The notes under the pieces are model-generated. The model saw only the letters and a list, made by a program, of their open reading frames with translations, made no database searches and was not told the origin of the DNA. A program made the translations under genes and the position numbers. Shown here in pieces: positions 19,305-31,200 of a stretch of 64,000 nt of DNA. This stretch comes from Micromonospora kangleipakensis (lineage in GTDB: Bacteria > Actinomycetota > Actinomycetes > Mycobacteriales > Micromonosporaceae). The DNA lies in assembly GCF_004217615.1 (NCBI RefSeq), contig NZ_SHLD01000001.1:2480001-2544000 (forward strand), read 5' to 3'. Within the stretch, counting starts at the first letter, position 1. Each line of letters starts with the position of its first letter.

Positions 19305-19859
19305 TCCCTGCCCGGCGCCGGGTCGACGCCAACCCCGGCGGTATGCCCTTTGTCCGGCGATGTCGAGGGCCGCTCGTCCTCACCAGAGACGACGTTCTGG
19401 ATCGTCGCCATGAATCTGGAGGTCCTGGCGGGCTACACCCGCTGGGGTGGCGACGACCCCGACCGGTTCCTGACGGTGGAGGATCGGCTGGTCCCAACGA
19501 CTCCCCCGGGGCGGCACGGTCCGCTGGATCAGCTCTATCGGGCGGGTGTGGAAAGAAATCGATGAGTCGGAACTCGGTGCGGCGGCGCGGGGTGCCCGGA
19601 AGGTACGGCGGATCGCCGCACTGGTGAGAGAGAGGTGAGCACCCCGCGCCGTCGCGTACCGGGCGTTGCCGAGCGCCCGGCGGTGGCCCGTCGCGATCGG
19701 GCCTGGTCACGGGTCAAGGATGCGGCCGGGAGGGCCGGTCCGGCAACGGAATTAGCCGCAGCGACGGTGAGATTCCCACGGCAGTCGTATTGACCGCCTT
19801 GATCAGCAGGACCACACTTTGCCCACTTGTACCGGGGAACCACCTCGAGGAGGTGTGCA
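19305..19859. other. 555-bp region without a confident gene
   Basis: Nothing here is recognisable as a conserved gene. A plus-strand ORF at 19350-19565 (71 codons; ends PLDQLYRAGVERNR) has no ribosome site or known relatives to my eye and could be a remnant. The stretch 19690-19800 is less GC-extreme and may be 5' untranslated region or promoter of the permease (TTGACC at 19790-19795, but a poor -10). The last 20 bases form the hairpin listed separately. Confidence 0.5.
19841..19855 (+). promoter_or_regulatory. Hairpin that sequesters the permease Shine-Dalgarno
   Basis: CACCTC (19841-19846) pairs exactly with GAGGTG (19850-19855) around a GAG loop. The right arm contains the ribosome-binding sequence of the permease gene (GAGGAGGTG, five bases before GTG 19860). 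Folding would block initiation, so translational control by a ligand, protein or temperature is possible, although the stem is only six base pairs. Confidence 0.45.
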
Positions 19860-21452
19860 GTGGCCACGACGCCCGCGCCAACCGCCGAGCAACCGATGGA
19901 CGACGACGCCCGACGGCTCGCCGAACTCGGTTACAAGCAGGAGCTGCGCCGCAAGTGGAGCGGCTTCTCCAACTTCGCCATCTCGTTCTCGATCATCTCG
20001 ATCCTGGCCGGCTGCTTCACCACCTTCGGCCAGGCGTGGAACAACGGCGGGCCGGTCGCCATCTCCTGGGGCTGGCCGCTGATCTCACTGTTCATCCTGA
20101 TCATCGGCTTCTGCATGGCCGAGCTGGTCTCCGCGTACCCCACCGCCGGCGGGATCTACTGGTGGGCGGCGAAGATGGGTCGGCCGGTGCACGGCTGGTT
20201 CACCGGCTGGCTCAACCTGATCGGGCTGGTCGCGGTCACCGCGTCGGTGGACTACGGCTGCGCCACGTTCCTCAACCTCACCCTGTCCGCGCTCTTCGAC
20301 GGCTGGGCCGGGACGTTGCACCAGACGTTCGGGCTCTTCGTGGTGATCCTCGCCCTGCACGGGCTGATCAACATCTTCGGCCACCACATCATCGACGTAC
20401 TGCAGAACGTCTCCGTCTGGTGGCACGTGGCCGGCGCGGCCGTGGTGGTCGCCATCCTGCTGCTCGTCCCGGACGACCACCAGAGCTTCCGGTTCGTCTT
20501 CACCGAGCGGTTCAACAACTCGGGCTTCGGCGACGGCGACACCGGCGGGCTCACCTTCTGGTTCTACGTGCTGCCGCTGGGCTTCCTGCTCACCCAGTAC
20601 ACGATCACCGGCTTCGACGCCTGCGCGCACGTCTCCGAGGAGACCCGCGGCGCCTCGCAGGCCGCCGCCAAGGGCCTCTGGCGCTCGATCTTCTACTCGG
20701 CGGTCGGCGGCTGGATCCTGCTGCTGGCCTTCCTCTTCGCCGCCACCGACGTGGACGCGATCAACGCCGCCGGCGGCTTCTCCGGGGCGATCTTCGAGAC
20801 CGCGCTGACCCCGTTCTTCTTCAAGGCGGTCATCATCATCTCCACCATCGGGCAGTTCTTCTGCGGGATGAGCTGCGTGACCTCGATGTCCCGGATGACG
20901 TACGCGTTCAGCCGGGACCGCGCGGTGCCGGGCTGGCGGCTCTGGTCCCGGGTGGACCGCAACGGCACCCCGGTCAACGCGATCATCGGGGCGACCGTCG
21001 CCGGCCTGGTGCTCACCCTGCCGGCCCTGTACAAGAACTCGGCCGGCATCCCGGTCGCCTTCTACGCGGTGGTCTCCGTCGCGGTGATCGGGCTGTACCT
21101 GTCGTTCCTCATCCCGATCTTCCTGCGGCTGCGGATGGGGGACCGGTTCATCCCGGGACCGTGGACGCTCGGTCCGAGGTACAAGCTCCTCGGCTGGATC
21201 GCGGTGATCGAGATCGCGGTCATCTCGGTCTACTTCGTGCTGCCGATCGTCCCCGCCGGGGTGCCCGGCAACGCGGACTTCACCTGGTCGGCGGTGAACT
21301 ACGCGCCGATCGCCGTGGGCGGGGTGCTCCTGCTGGTCGCCGTCTGGTGGTACGCCTCGGCCCGGAAGTGGTTCACCGGCCCGCGTCGTACCGTCGAACT
21401 CCCGGCGCCGCGCCCGGCCCCGGACGGTGCCCGGGCCGACGAGCCGGCCTGA
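19860..21452 (+). CDS. APC-family amino acid/amine permease
   Basis: A 530-residue integral membrane transporter with about 12 transmembrane segments. The N-terminal hydrophilic segment (LAELGYKQELRRKWSGFSNF) leading into SFSIISILAGCFTTFGQAWN is typical of the GABA/choline/polyamine branch of the amino acid-polyamine-organocation family, as is ELVSAYPTAGGIYWWAA in TM2. GTG 19860 is chosen because the perfect GAGGAGGTG stands five bases upstream; the longer ORF start lies inside the leader. It is followed by a terminator and then a gamma-glutamyl-amine synthetase cluster, which suggests import of an amine, polyamine or GABA. The substrate is inferred from context. Confidence 0.88.
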   Translation: MATTPAPTAEQPMDDDARRLAELGYKQELRRKWSGFSNFAISFSIISILAGCFTTFGQAWNNGGPVAISWGWPLISLFILIIGFCMAELVSAYPTAGGIYWWAAKMGRPVHGWFTGWLNLIGLVAVTASVDYGCATFLNLTLSALFDGWAGTLHQTFGLFVVILALHGLINIFGHHIIDVLQNVSVWWHVAGAAVVVAILLLVPDDHQSFRFVFTERFNNSGFGDGDTGGLTFWFYVLPLGFLLTQYTITGFDACAHVSEETRGASQAAAKGLWRSIFYSAVGGWILLLAFLFAATDVDAINAAGGFSGAIFETALTPFFFKAVIIISTIGQFFCGMSCVTSMSRMTYAFSRDRAVPGWRLWSRVDRNGTPVNAIIGATVAGLVLTLPALYKNSAGIPVAFYAVVSVAVIGLYLSFLIPIFLRLRMGDRFIPGPWTLGPRYKLLGWIAVIEIAVISVYFVLPIVPAGVPGNADFTWSAVNYAPIAVGGVLLLVAVWWYASARKWFTGPRRTVELPAPRPAPDGARADEPA

Positions 21453-21457
21453 CCCGC

Positions 21458-21496
21458 GACGTCCCGGTCCGCCGAACGCCAGCGGACCGGGACGTC
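21458..21496 (+). terminator. 15-bp perfect hairpin terminator after permease
   Basis: GACGTCCCGGTCCGC (21458-21472) pairs exactly with GCGGACCGGGACGTC (21482-21496) around a 9-base loop, five bases after the stop. It separates the permease from the downstream amine-utilisation operon. Confidence 0.8.
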
Positions 21497-21629
21497 CGGG
21501 GTCAGCGCCGCCCTGTCGGTAGTGACGCACGACGGATCTGTCGGGCGAGCGGCGTTTGCCGGGGCCATCGCCCGGGGCATTGACGATGATCCGGTTCGGC
21601 CGGTAGACCTTGGTGATGGAGGCTCGCCG

Positions 21630-22994
21630 ATGAGGAAAGCTCCGCTCACGCTGGAAGAACTGCGGGTCGCCATCCGGGGCGGCGAGATAGACACGGTGGT
21701 GCTGGCCCTGACCGACATGCAGGGCCGGTTGCAGGGCAAGCGGTTCCACGCCCCCTACTTCCTCGACGAGGTGGTCTCCCACGGCAGCGAGGGGTGCAAC
21801 TACCTGCTCGCCGTCGACGTCGACATGAACACCGTCGACGGGTACGCGATGTCGTCCTGGGAGCGCGGCTACGGCGACTTCGCGATGAAGCCGGACCTCA
21901 CCACCCTGCGCCGGGTGCCCTGGCAGCCGGGCACCGCCATGCTCCTGGCCGACCTGGAGTGGCTGGACGGCTCCGGCCCGGTGGTCGCCTCGCCCCGGCA
22001 GATCCTGCGCCGTCAACTGGACCGGCTGGCCGCCCACGGGCTGACCGCGTACGCCGGCACCGAGCTGGAGTTCGTGCTCTTCCGCGACTCGTACGAGGAG
22101 GCGTGGCGGCGCGGCTACCGCGACCTCACCCCGGCCAACCAGTACAACGTGGACTACTCGCTGCTCGGCACCGCGCGGGTGGAGCCGCTGCTGCGGCGCA
22201 TCCGCACCGAGATGGCCGGTGCGGGGCTGACCCCGGAGAGCGCCAAGGGGGAGTGCAACCTCGGCCAGCACGAGATCGCCTTCCGGTACGACGAGGCGGT
22301 GGCCTGCGCCGACCACCACGTGATCTACAAGAACGGGGCGAAGGAGATCGCCGCCCAGGAGGGCAGGTCAATCACGTTCATGGCCAAGCCGAACGCCCGC
22401 GAGGGCAACTCCTGCCACATCCACTTCTCGCTGCGCGACCGCGACGGCCGCTCGGCGATGCTGGGGGACGGGCCGGCGAGGCTGAGCGTGACCGGGCAGC
22501 GGGTGCTCGCCGGGCTGCTCGACACCATGCGCGAACTCAGCCTCTTCTTCGCTCCGAACGTTAACTCCTACAAGCGCTACCAGCCCGGCTCGTTCGCCCC
22601 GACCGCGCTGCGCTGGGGCACCGACAACCGCACCTGCGCGCTGCGGCTGGTCGGGCACGGGCAAGGCATGCGGGTGGAGAACCGGGTGCCCGGCGCGGAC
22701 GTCAACCCGTACCTGGCGATCGCCGCCCTGGTCGCCGGCGCGGTGCACGGCATCGAGCGGGAGCTGGAGCTGGGCGAGGAGTGCGCCGGCAACGCGTACG
22801 ACGACCCGACCGCCGAGCGGGTCCCCGCCACCCTCCGCGACGCCCTCACCCTCTGGCAGTCCTCGACGGTCGCCAAGGACGCCTTCGGCGACGAGGTGGT
22901 CGCCCACTACGCCAACCTGGCCCGCGTCGAGCTGACCGCCTTCGACGCCGCCGTCACCGACTGGGAACTGACCCGTGGCTTCGAACGCCTCTGA
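21630..22994 (+). CDS. Glutamine synthetase-like gamma-glutamyl amine ligase (GlnA3/PuuA type)
   Basis: A 454-residue glutamine synthetase-fold protein. The beta-grasp N-terminal domain has DTVVLALTDMQGRLQGKRFH; the catalytic domain has TELEFVLFRDSYEEAW, GECNLGQHEIAF, AKPNAREGNSCHIHFSL and a C-terminal ENRVPGADVNPYLAIAALVA. It lacks the adenylylation loop of GlnA1, fits the GlnA3/GlnA4/PuuA group, and stands in an operon with an aldehyde dehydrogenase and a PuuD-like amidase. It most likely ligates glutamate to a polyamine or monoamine at the expense of ATP. ATG 21630 is supported by GGAGG seven bases upstream; a longer in-frame ATG (21522) has no ribosome site. A possible -10 is TAGACC (21604). 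Confidence 0.85.
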   Translation: MRKAPLTLEELRVAIRGGEIDTVVLALTDMQGRLQGKRFHAPYFLDEVVSHGSEGCNYLLAVDVDMNTVDGYAMSSWERGYGDFAMKPDLTTLRRVPWQPGTAMLLADLEWLDGSGPVVASPRQILRRQLDRLAAHGLTAYAGTELEFVLFRDSYEEAWRRGYRDLTPANQYNVDYSLLGTARVEPLLRRIRTEMAGAGLTPESAKGECNLGQHEIAFRYDEAVACADHHVIYKNGAKEIAAQEGRSITFMAKPNAREGNSCHIHFSLRDRDGRSAMLGDGPARLSVTGQRVLAGLLDTMRELSLFFAPNVNSYKRYQPGSFAPTALRWGTDNRTCALRLVGHGQGMRVENRVPGADVNPYLAIAALVAGAVHGIERELELGEECAGNAYDDPTAERVPATLRDALTLWQSSTVAKDAFGDEVVAHYANLARVELTAFDAAVTDWELTRGFERL

Positions 22995-23006
22995 CCCCAC
23001 CGACTT

Positions 23007-23084
23007 CCCGCGATCTTGCACTTGGGGCTCTCGGTTTGTGATGGTGAGCGGCATTTGTCGGGGCGGCAACTGCAAGATCGCGGG
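23007..23084. repeat. Inverted repeat with 14-bp perfect arms (second palindrome type)
   Basis: CCCGCGATCTTGCA (23007-23020) and TGCAAGATCGCGGG (23071-23084) flank 50 bases. It fills nearly the whole gap between the GlnA-like gene and the aldehyde dehydrogenase gene. It is AT-richer than its surroundings, as are the other dispersed palindromes, but the arm sequence is different. It may be a second family of extragenic palindromes or a terminator/processing site within the operon. Confidence 0.75.
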
Positions 23085-23104
23085 GGAGAGGGGACGGTGG
23101 GGGC

Positions 23105-24460
23105 GTGAGTGAGGTCAGGAACCCGGCGACGGGGGAGGTTTTGGGCGAGGTGGTGGGGGCCACCGGGGCGGAGGTGGATGCGGCGATCGCGCGGGCGGGG
23201 GGCGCGTTCGAGGCGTGGCGGAAGGTCGGGCCGGGGGACCGGGCGCGGGTGTTGCGGCGGTTCGCGGCGATGGTGGACGCGCATCTGGAGGAGCTGGCGC
23301 TGCTGGAGGTGCGCAACTCCGGGCACACCATCTCCAACGCGCGGTGGGAGGCGGGGAACGTCCGGGACGTGCTCGACTACTACGCGGGGGCGCCGGAGCG
23401 GCTGACCGGGCAGCAGATCCCGGTGCCGGGCGGGCTCGACGTCACCTTCCACGAGCCGCTCGGCGTGGTCGGGGTGATCGTGCCGTGGAACTTTCCGATG
23501 CCGATCGCCGGCTGGGGCTTCGCCCCGGCGCTCGCCGCCGGCAACACCGTCGTCCTCAAACCCGCCGAGCTGACCCCGCTGACCGCGCTGCGCCTGGCCG
23601 AGCTGGCCCTGGAGGCCGGCCTGCCGGAGGGTGTTCTCACCGTGCTGCCGGGCCCGGGCAGCGTGGTGGGGGAACGGTTCGTCAGCCACCCGGCGGTGCG
23701 CAAGGTCTGCTTCACCGGCTCCACCGAGATCGGCACGCGGATCATGGCCGGCTGCGCCGCCCAGGTGAAGCGGGTCACCCTGGAGCTGGGCGGCAAGTCC
23801 GCCAACCTGGTCTTCGCCGACGCCGACCTGGAGCGGGCGGCGGCCAGCGCGCCGTACGCCGTCTTCGACAACGCCGGGCAGGACTGCTGCGCGCGCTCCC
23901 GGATCCTGGTCCAGCGGCCGGTGTACGACCGCTTCCTGGAGCTCCTCGAACCGGCCGTGCGCGCGTTCCGGGTGGAGGACCCGGCGGCGGAGACCGCCGA
24001 GATGGGTCCGCTGATCTCCGCCGCGCACCGGGACCGGGTCGGCGGGTACGTCGACGGCGCGAAGGTCGCCTTCACCGGCGCCCGCCCCGACGGCCCCGGC
24101 TTCTGGTACGCCCCGACGGTGCTGCTCGCCGACTCGCCGGCCGACCGGCACTGGCGGGAGGAGGTCTTCGGCCCGGTGGTCTCGGTGCTCCCGTTCGACG
24201 ACGAGGCCGACGCGATCCGGCTGGCCAACGACACCGAGTACGGTCTCTCCGGCTCGATCTGGACCCGCGACGCGGGCCGGGCGATCCGGGTGGCCCGAGC
24301 GGTGGAGTCGGGCAACCTCAGCGTCAACTCGCACTCCTCGGTGCGCTACTGGACCCCGTTCGGCGGGATGAAGCGCTCCGGCCTCGGCCGTGAGCTGGGC
24401 CCGGACGCGCTGCACGCCTTCACCGACGTCAAGAACGTGTTCATCTCGACAGAGGAGTGA
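23105..24460 (+). CDS. Aldehyde dehydrogenase (PuuC-like context)
   Basis: A 451-residue NAD(P)-dependent aldehyde dehydrogenase. Motifs: oxyanion asparagine in VIVPWNFPMP (about 123), Rossmann GSTEIG (about 207), general base glutamate in LELGGKSAN (about 229) and catalytic cysteine in FDNAGQDCCARSR (about 262). The chain starts directly with VRNPATGEVLGEV, shorter at the N-terminus than the usual 480-500 residues, but nothing catalytic is missing. In this operon it would oxidise the gamma-glutamyl-amino-aldehyde made from a gamma-glutamylated amine. GTG 23105 follows a G-rich ribosome region; the stop overlaps a possible start of the SDR gene. Confidence 0.92.
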   Translation: MSEVRNPATGEVLGEVVGATGAEVDAAIARAGGAFEAWRKVGPGDRARVLRRFAAMVDAHLEELALLEVRNSGHTISNARWEAGNVRDVLDYYAGAPERLTGQQIPVPGGLDVTFHEPLGVVGVIVPWNFPMPIAGWGFAPALAAGNTVVLKPAELTPLTALRLAELALEAGLPEGVLTVLPGPGSVVGERFVSHPAVRKVCFTGSTEIGTRIMAGCAAQVKRVTLELGGKSANLVFADADLERAAASAPYAVFDNAGQDCCARSRILVQRPVYDRFLELLEPAVRAFRVEDPAAETAEMGPLISAAHRDRVGGYVDGAKVAFTGARPDGPGFWYAPTVLLADSPADRHWREEVFGPVVSVLPFDDEADAIRLANDTEYGLSGSIWTRDAGRAIRVARAVESGNLSVNSHSSVRYWTPFGGMKRSGLGRELGPDALHAFTDVKNVFISTEE

Positions 24461-24465
24461 CCGCA

Positions 24466-25233
24466 GTGCAGGGACGGCTACAGGACCGGGTCGCCGTGGT
24501 GACCGGAGCGGGCAGCGGGATCGGGTTGGCCACAGTGCGGCGGTTCGCCGCCGAGGGGGCCCGGCTGGTCTGCGTCGACATCGACCAGGAGGCCGGCAAG
24601 CGGGCCGCCGACGAGGTCGGCGGCGACTTCGTCGCCTGCGACGTGGCCGACGAGGCGGCCGTCCGGGACCTCTTCGACGGGGTGGTGGCGCGGCACGGAC
24701 GGGTCGACGTCGCGTTCAACAACGCCGGCATCTCCCCGCCGGACGACGACTCCATTCTGGAGACCGGCCTGGACGCCTGGGAGCGGGTGCTGCGGGTCAA
24801 CACGACCAGCGTCTACCTCTGCTGCAAGCACGTCATTCCGCACATGCGCCGGCAGGGCAAGGGCTCGATCATCAACACCGCCTCGTTCGTCGCGCTGATG
24901 GGGGCGGCCACCTCGCAGATCGCGTACACCGCGAGCAAGGGCGGGGTGCTGGCGATGACCCGGGAGCTGGGGGTGCAGTTCGCCCGGGAGGGGATCCGGG
25001 TGAACGCGCTCTGCCCCGGCCCGGTCGCCACCCCGCTGCTGTTGGAGCTCTTCGCCGCCGACCCGGAGCGCGCCGCCCGCCGGCTGGTGCACGTGCCGAT
25101 GGGCCGGTTCGGCCAGCCGGAGGAGATCGCCGCCGCGGTGGCCTTCCTGGCCAGCGACGACTCGTCGTTCATGACCGCCGCGCAGTTCGTGGTGGACGGC
25201 GGAATCACGGGCGCGTACGTGACTCCGCTGTGA
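24466..25233 (+). CDS. Short-chain dehydrogenase/reductase
   Basis: A 255-residue classical SDR with NAD(P)-binding TGAGSGIGLA (about 15-24), acidic residue after the second strand (VCVDID, favouring NAD), NNAG (about 86-89), catalytic serine in NTASFVA and Y-x-x-x-K in YTASKGG (about 152-156). GTG 24466 is preferred because AGAGGAG ends eight bases upstream; GTG 24457 overlapping the previous stop is the alternative. The natural substrate is not evident; its place in the amine-utilisation operon suggests an amino-alcohol, aldehyde or hydroxyacyl intermediate. Confidence 0.9.
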   Translation: MQGRLQDRVAVVTGAGSGIGLATVRRFAAEGARLVCVDIDQEAGKRAADEVGGDFVACDVADEAAVRDLFDGVVARHGRVDVAFNNAGISPPDDDSILETGLDAWERVLRVNTTSVYLCCKHVIPHMRRQGKGSIINTASFVALMGAATSQIAYTASKGGVLAMTRELGVQFAREGIRVNALCPGPVATPLLLELFAADPERAARRLVHVPMGRFGQPEEIAAAVAFLASDDSSFMTAAQFVVDGGITGAYVTPL

Positions 25234-25943
25234 GCCGGCCGCTGATCGGGATCACCGCGTACGTCGAGCCGGCCGGCTGGGCGGTGTGGCGGGACGTGCC
25301 GGCGACGCTGGTGCCGCAGGCGTACGTCCGGGCGGTTACCGCCTCCGGCGGCCGGGCCGTGCTGCTGCCCCCGGACGACCTCGACGCGGACGTGGTCGGC
25401 GTGCTCGACGGGCTGCTCCTCGCCGGCGGCGCCGACGTCGGCCCCGAGCGGTACGGCCAGCCGCCCGATCCGCGTACCGAGAGCCGCCCCGACCGGGACG
25501 CGGGCGAGCTGGCCCTGCTCACCGCGGCGCTCGCCGCGGACCTGCCGGTGCTCGGCGTGTGCCGGGGAATGCAGCTGCTCGCGGTCGCCCACGGCGGCAC
25601 GCTGCACCAGCACCTGCCCGATGTGGTCGGTCACGACCGGCACCGGCCGGCGCCCGGGGTGTACGGCGCGCACCCGGTGCGGTTCGCCCCTGGCAGCCTG
25701 GCCGGGTCGGTGCTGGCCGGGGTGGACCGGGTCAACTCCTACCACCATCAGGCGGTGGCCGACCCGGGCGACCTGGCGGTCACGGGGTGGGCCGACGACG
25801 GGGTGGTGGAGGCGCTGGAGGATCCGCGGCGGCGCTTCCTGCTGGGCGTGCAGTGGCATCCGGAGAACGACCCGGATCCTCGCCCGGTGGCCGCCCTCGT
25901 CCGGGCCGCCGGTGCGGGCCAGCGCCGACCGTCGAAAATGTAG
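25230..25943 (+). CDS. Gamma-glutamyl-gamma-aminobutyrate hydrolase-like class I amidotransferase (PuuD type)
   Basis: A 237-residue peptidase C26/GATase-1 protein. The nucleophile elbow reads LGVCRGMQLLAV (cysteine near residue 112) and the catalytic histidine and glutamate lie in GVQWHPEND (about 210-215). The N-terminus RPLIGITAYVE and LLLAGGADVGPERYG are typical of PuuD. It would hydrolyse gamma-glutamyl-GABA or a similar product to release glutamate, the final step after the GlnA-like ligase and aldehyde dehydrogenase. The GTG start overlaps the SDR stop. No gamma-glutamylputrescine oxidase gene is present in the cluster. Confidence 0.9.
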   Translation: MSRPLIGITAYVEPAGWAVWRDVPATLVPQAYVRAVTASGGRAVLLPPDDLDADVVGVLDGLLLAGGADVGPERYGQPPDPRTESRPDRDAGELALLTAALAADLPVLGVCRGMQLLAVAHGGTLHQHLPDVVGHDRHRPAPGVYGAHPVRFAPGSLAGSVLAGVDRVNSYHHQAVADPGDLAVTGWADDGVVEALEDPRRRFLLGVQWHPENDPDPRPVAALVRAAGAGQRRPSKM

Positions 25944-26079
25944 CCCAGATCACATTGCCGCGGTTGCGACGAGCCGTCCCCGCGCCGGTCCGGTGCGGGC
26001 CCCGCCCGGCGGGCTCGTGGAGCGCCGATGGTTACGTCAGGATGAGGCGTAGGTAACCAGCGACCACCGGCCGCCATGC

Positions 26080-26105
26080 GTTACGTTGCTCCTCCGTCTG
26101 GGTAG
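26080..26105 (+). promoter_or_regulatory. Possible SigB/SigF-type stress promoter
   Basis: GTTA (26080-26083), 16 bases, then GGGTAG (26100-26105) resembles the actinobacterial general-stress promoter consensus (GTTT, 14-17 bases, GGGTAT/C) with one mismatch in each box. It lies 65 bases before a gene that carries SpoIIE and RsbW-like domains, the very modules that control such sigma factors. An inverted repeat GGTTAC/GTAACC (26030-26035/26053-26058) stands upstream. Confidence 0.4.
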
Positions 26106-26169
26106 TAGGCGGGCACGGTCGGCGAGGTCTCGTCGACCGTCGCGGACGTTGGCCGGAGCGGGAGGCTGC

Positions 26170-29835
<3,666 letters not shown>

Positions 29836-29845
29836 GCCGGACCGG

Positions 29846-29930
29846 CCGGTGGCGCGGGCTGCCGGGCGGCCGGCGGCGCGGGCTGCCGGGCGGTCGGTGG
29901 CGCGGGATGAAGGGCTGGTCGGCGGCGCGG
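29846..29930. repeat. 24-bp tandem repeat, about 3.5 units
   Basis: Units begin at 29846, 29870, 29894 and 29918 with the shared core GGCGCGGGCTGCCGGGCGG, the first two nearly identical and the later ones decayed. It fills the gap between the convergent hybrid kinase and STAS genes. Possibly a mini-satellite or remnant; no function is visible. Confidence 0.7.
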
Positions 29931-29932
29931 AC

Positions 29933-30247
29933 TCAGGCCGGCTGGAGCCACTCCTGCTCGCCGAGGCCGGAGATCTCCAGCACCCGGCGGACCTGCCGGG
30001 ACGGCAGCACGGTCAACGCGCCGGGGAAGCGCTGGGCGAGCCGGACCAGGGCGTGGATGGCCGCCGAGTCGAAGAAGGTGACCGCGCGGAGGTCGAGCGT
30101 GACGTGCCCGGCCGGCTCGCGGAGGGCGGTCTGCAGCATCGTGTCGGCGGTGGCCATGTCGACCTCGCCGGTCACCAGCACGCGGAGCTGATCACCGTCG
30201 ACCTCCGCCGTGGCGGAGAAGACGGGAGGTGCGCCCCCTTGATCCAC
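29933..30247 (-). CDS. STAS-domain anti-sigma factor antagonist (SpoIIAA/RsbV-like)
   Basis: A 104-residue single STAS domain. The conserved segment reads VTLDLRAVTFFDSAAIHALV, where the serine after aspartate (near residue 61) is the expected phosphorylation site. RsbV-like proteins bind and inhibit RsbW-type kinases when unphosphorylated and are reactivated by SpoIIE-type phosphatases; both activities are predicted in the convergent hybrid protein. GTG 30247 is used; CATTGT six bases upstream on the minus strand may be a -10 box for a leaderless mRNA. Confidence 0.9.
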   Translation of the reverse strand: MDQGGAPPVFSATAEVDGDQLRVLVTGEVDMATADTMLQTALREPAGHVTLDLRAVTFFDSAAIHALVRLAQRFPGALTVLPSRQVRRVLEISGLGEQEWLQPA

Positions 30248-30330
30248 GGAGCCACAATGGCACAGCCGGCCGGGCGCGGCAACAACCCGCGCGAGCCGGC
30301 CGTGGCGGGGGTCACCCCGGCGTGCGGCGA

Positions 30331-30336
30331 TAGGCT
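30331..30336 (+). promoter_or_regulatory. TAGGCT -10 box for leaderless map
   Basis: TAGGCT followed by six bases and ATG 30343, no Shine-Dalgarno; predicts a leaderless mRNA for methionine aminopeptidase. Confidence 0.55.
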
Positions 30337-30342
30337 GTCGGC

Positions 30343-31200
30343 ATGACCGTCCGTGCGCCGCTGACCCCAGGCACGCTCTCCCCGTGGCGACCGGTGCCTG
30401 CCCACATCGCCCGTCCGGAATACGTGGGCAAGAAGCGCCCCCAGGAGTGGCGCGGCTCGCACATGCAGACGCCGGAGACCATCGAGAAGATGCGGGTCGC
30501 CGGCCGGCTCGCCGCCCAGGCCACCCAGCTGGCCGGGGAGCACTGCAAGCCGGGCGTGACCACCGACGAGATCGACCGGGTGGTGCACGAGTTCCTGGTC
30601 GACCACGGCGCCTACCCGTCGACGCTGGGCTACAAGGGCTTCCCGAAGTCCTGCTGCACCAGCCTCAACGAGGTGATCTGCCACGGCATCCCCGACTCGA
30701 CCGTGCTCCAGGACGGCGACATCATCAACGTCGACGTCACCGCGTACCTCGACGGGGTGCACGGGGACACCGACGCCACGTTCTGCGTGGGCGAGGTGAG
30801 CGAGGAGGCGCGGCTGCTGGTCGAGCGGACCCACACGGCGATGATGCGGGGCATCAAGGCGGTCGCTCCGGGCCGGCAGATCAACGTGATCGGCCGGGTC
30901 ATCGAGTCGTACGCCAAGCGGTTCGGCTACGGCGTGGTCCGCGACTTCACCGGCCACGGCATCGGCGAGGCGTTCCACAGCGGCCTCTACGTGCCGCACT
31001 ACGACAGCCCCCGGCCGACCGACATCATGGAGCCCGGGATGACCTTCACCATCGAACCGATGATCACCCTCGGCACCTACCAGTACGACATGTGGGACGA
31101 CGGCTGGACGGTGGTCACCAAGGACCGGAAGTGGACGGCCCAGTTCGAGCACACCATCGTCGTGACCGACGACGGCTACGAGATCCTGACCCTGCCGTGA
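30343..31200 (+). CDS. map: Methionine aminopeptidase, type I
   Basis: A 285-residue enzyme that removes the initiator methionine from nascent proteins. It has the pita-bread fold with the five metal ligands in order: Asp131 in INVDVTAY, aspartate in GDTDATF, histidine in TGHGIG, glutamate in TIEPM and glutamate in QFEHT. The 40-residue N-terminal extension ([20 protein letters not shown]) is the class Ic type of actinobacteria with a P-x-x-P-like stretch. The start is fixed by a -10 box six bases upstream. Its stop overlaps the GTG of the VIT1/CCC1 gene. Actinobacteria commonly have a second map copy near secY, outside this window. Confidence 0.95.
   Translation: MTVRAPLTPGTLSPWRPVPAHIARPEYVGKKRPQEWRGSHMQTPETIEKMRVAGRLAAQATQLAGEHCKPGVTTDEIDRVVHEFLVDHGAYPSTLGYKGFPKSCCTSLNEVICHGIPDSTVLQDGDIINVDVTAYLDGVHGDTDATFCVGEVSEEARLLVERTHTAMMRGIKAVAPGRQINVIGRVIESYAKRFGYGVVRDFTGHGIGEAFHSGLYVPHYDSPRPTDIMEPGMTFTIEPMITLGTYQYDMWDDGWTVVTKDRKWTAQFEHTIVVTDDGYEILTLP

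Noticed and set aside
19350..19565. 71-codon ORF between DUF456 and permease genes
   Set aside because: No ribosome site, no family features; kept only as a note on the intergenic stretch.
23007..23084. Inverted repeat considered as ends of a small insertion sequence
   Set aside because: Only 50 bases lie between the arms, with no target-site duplication and no transposase nearby.
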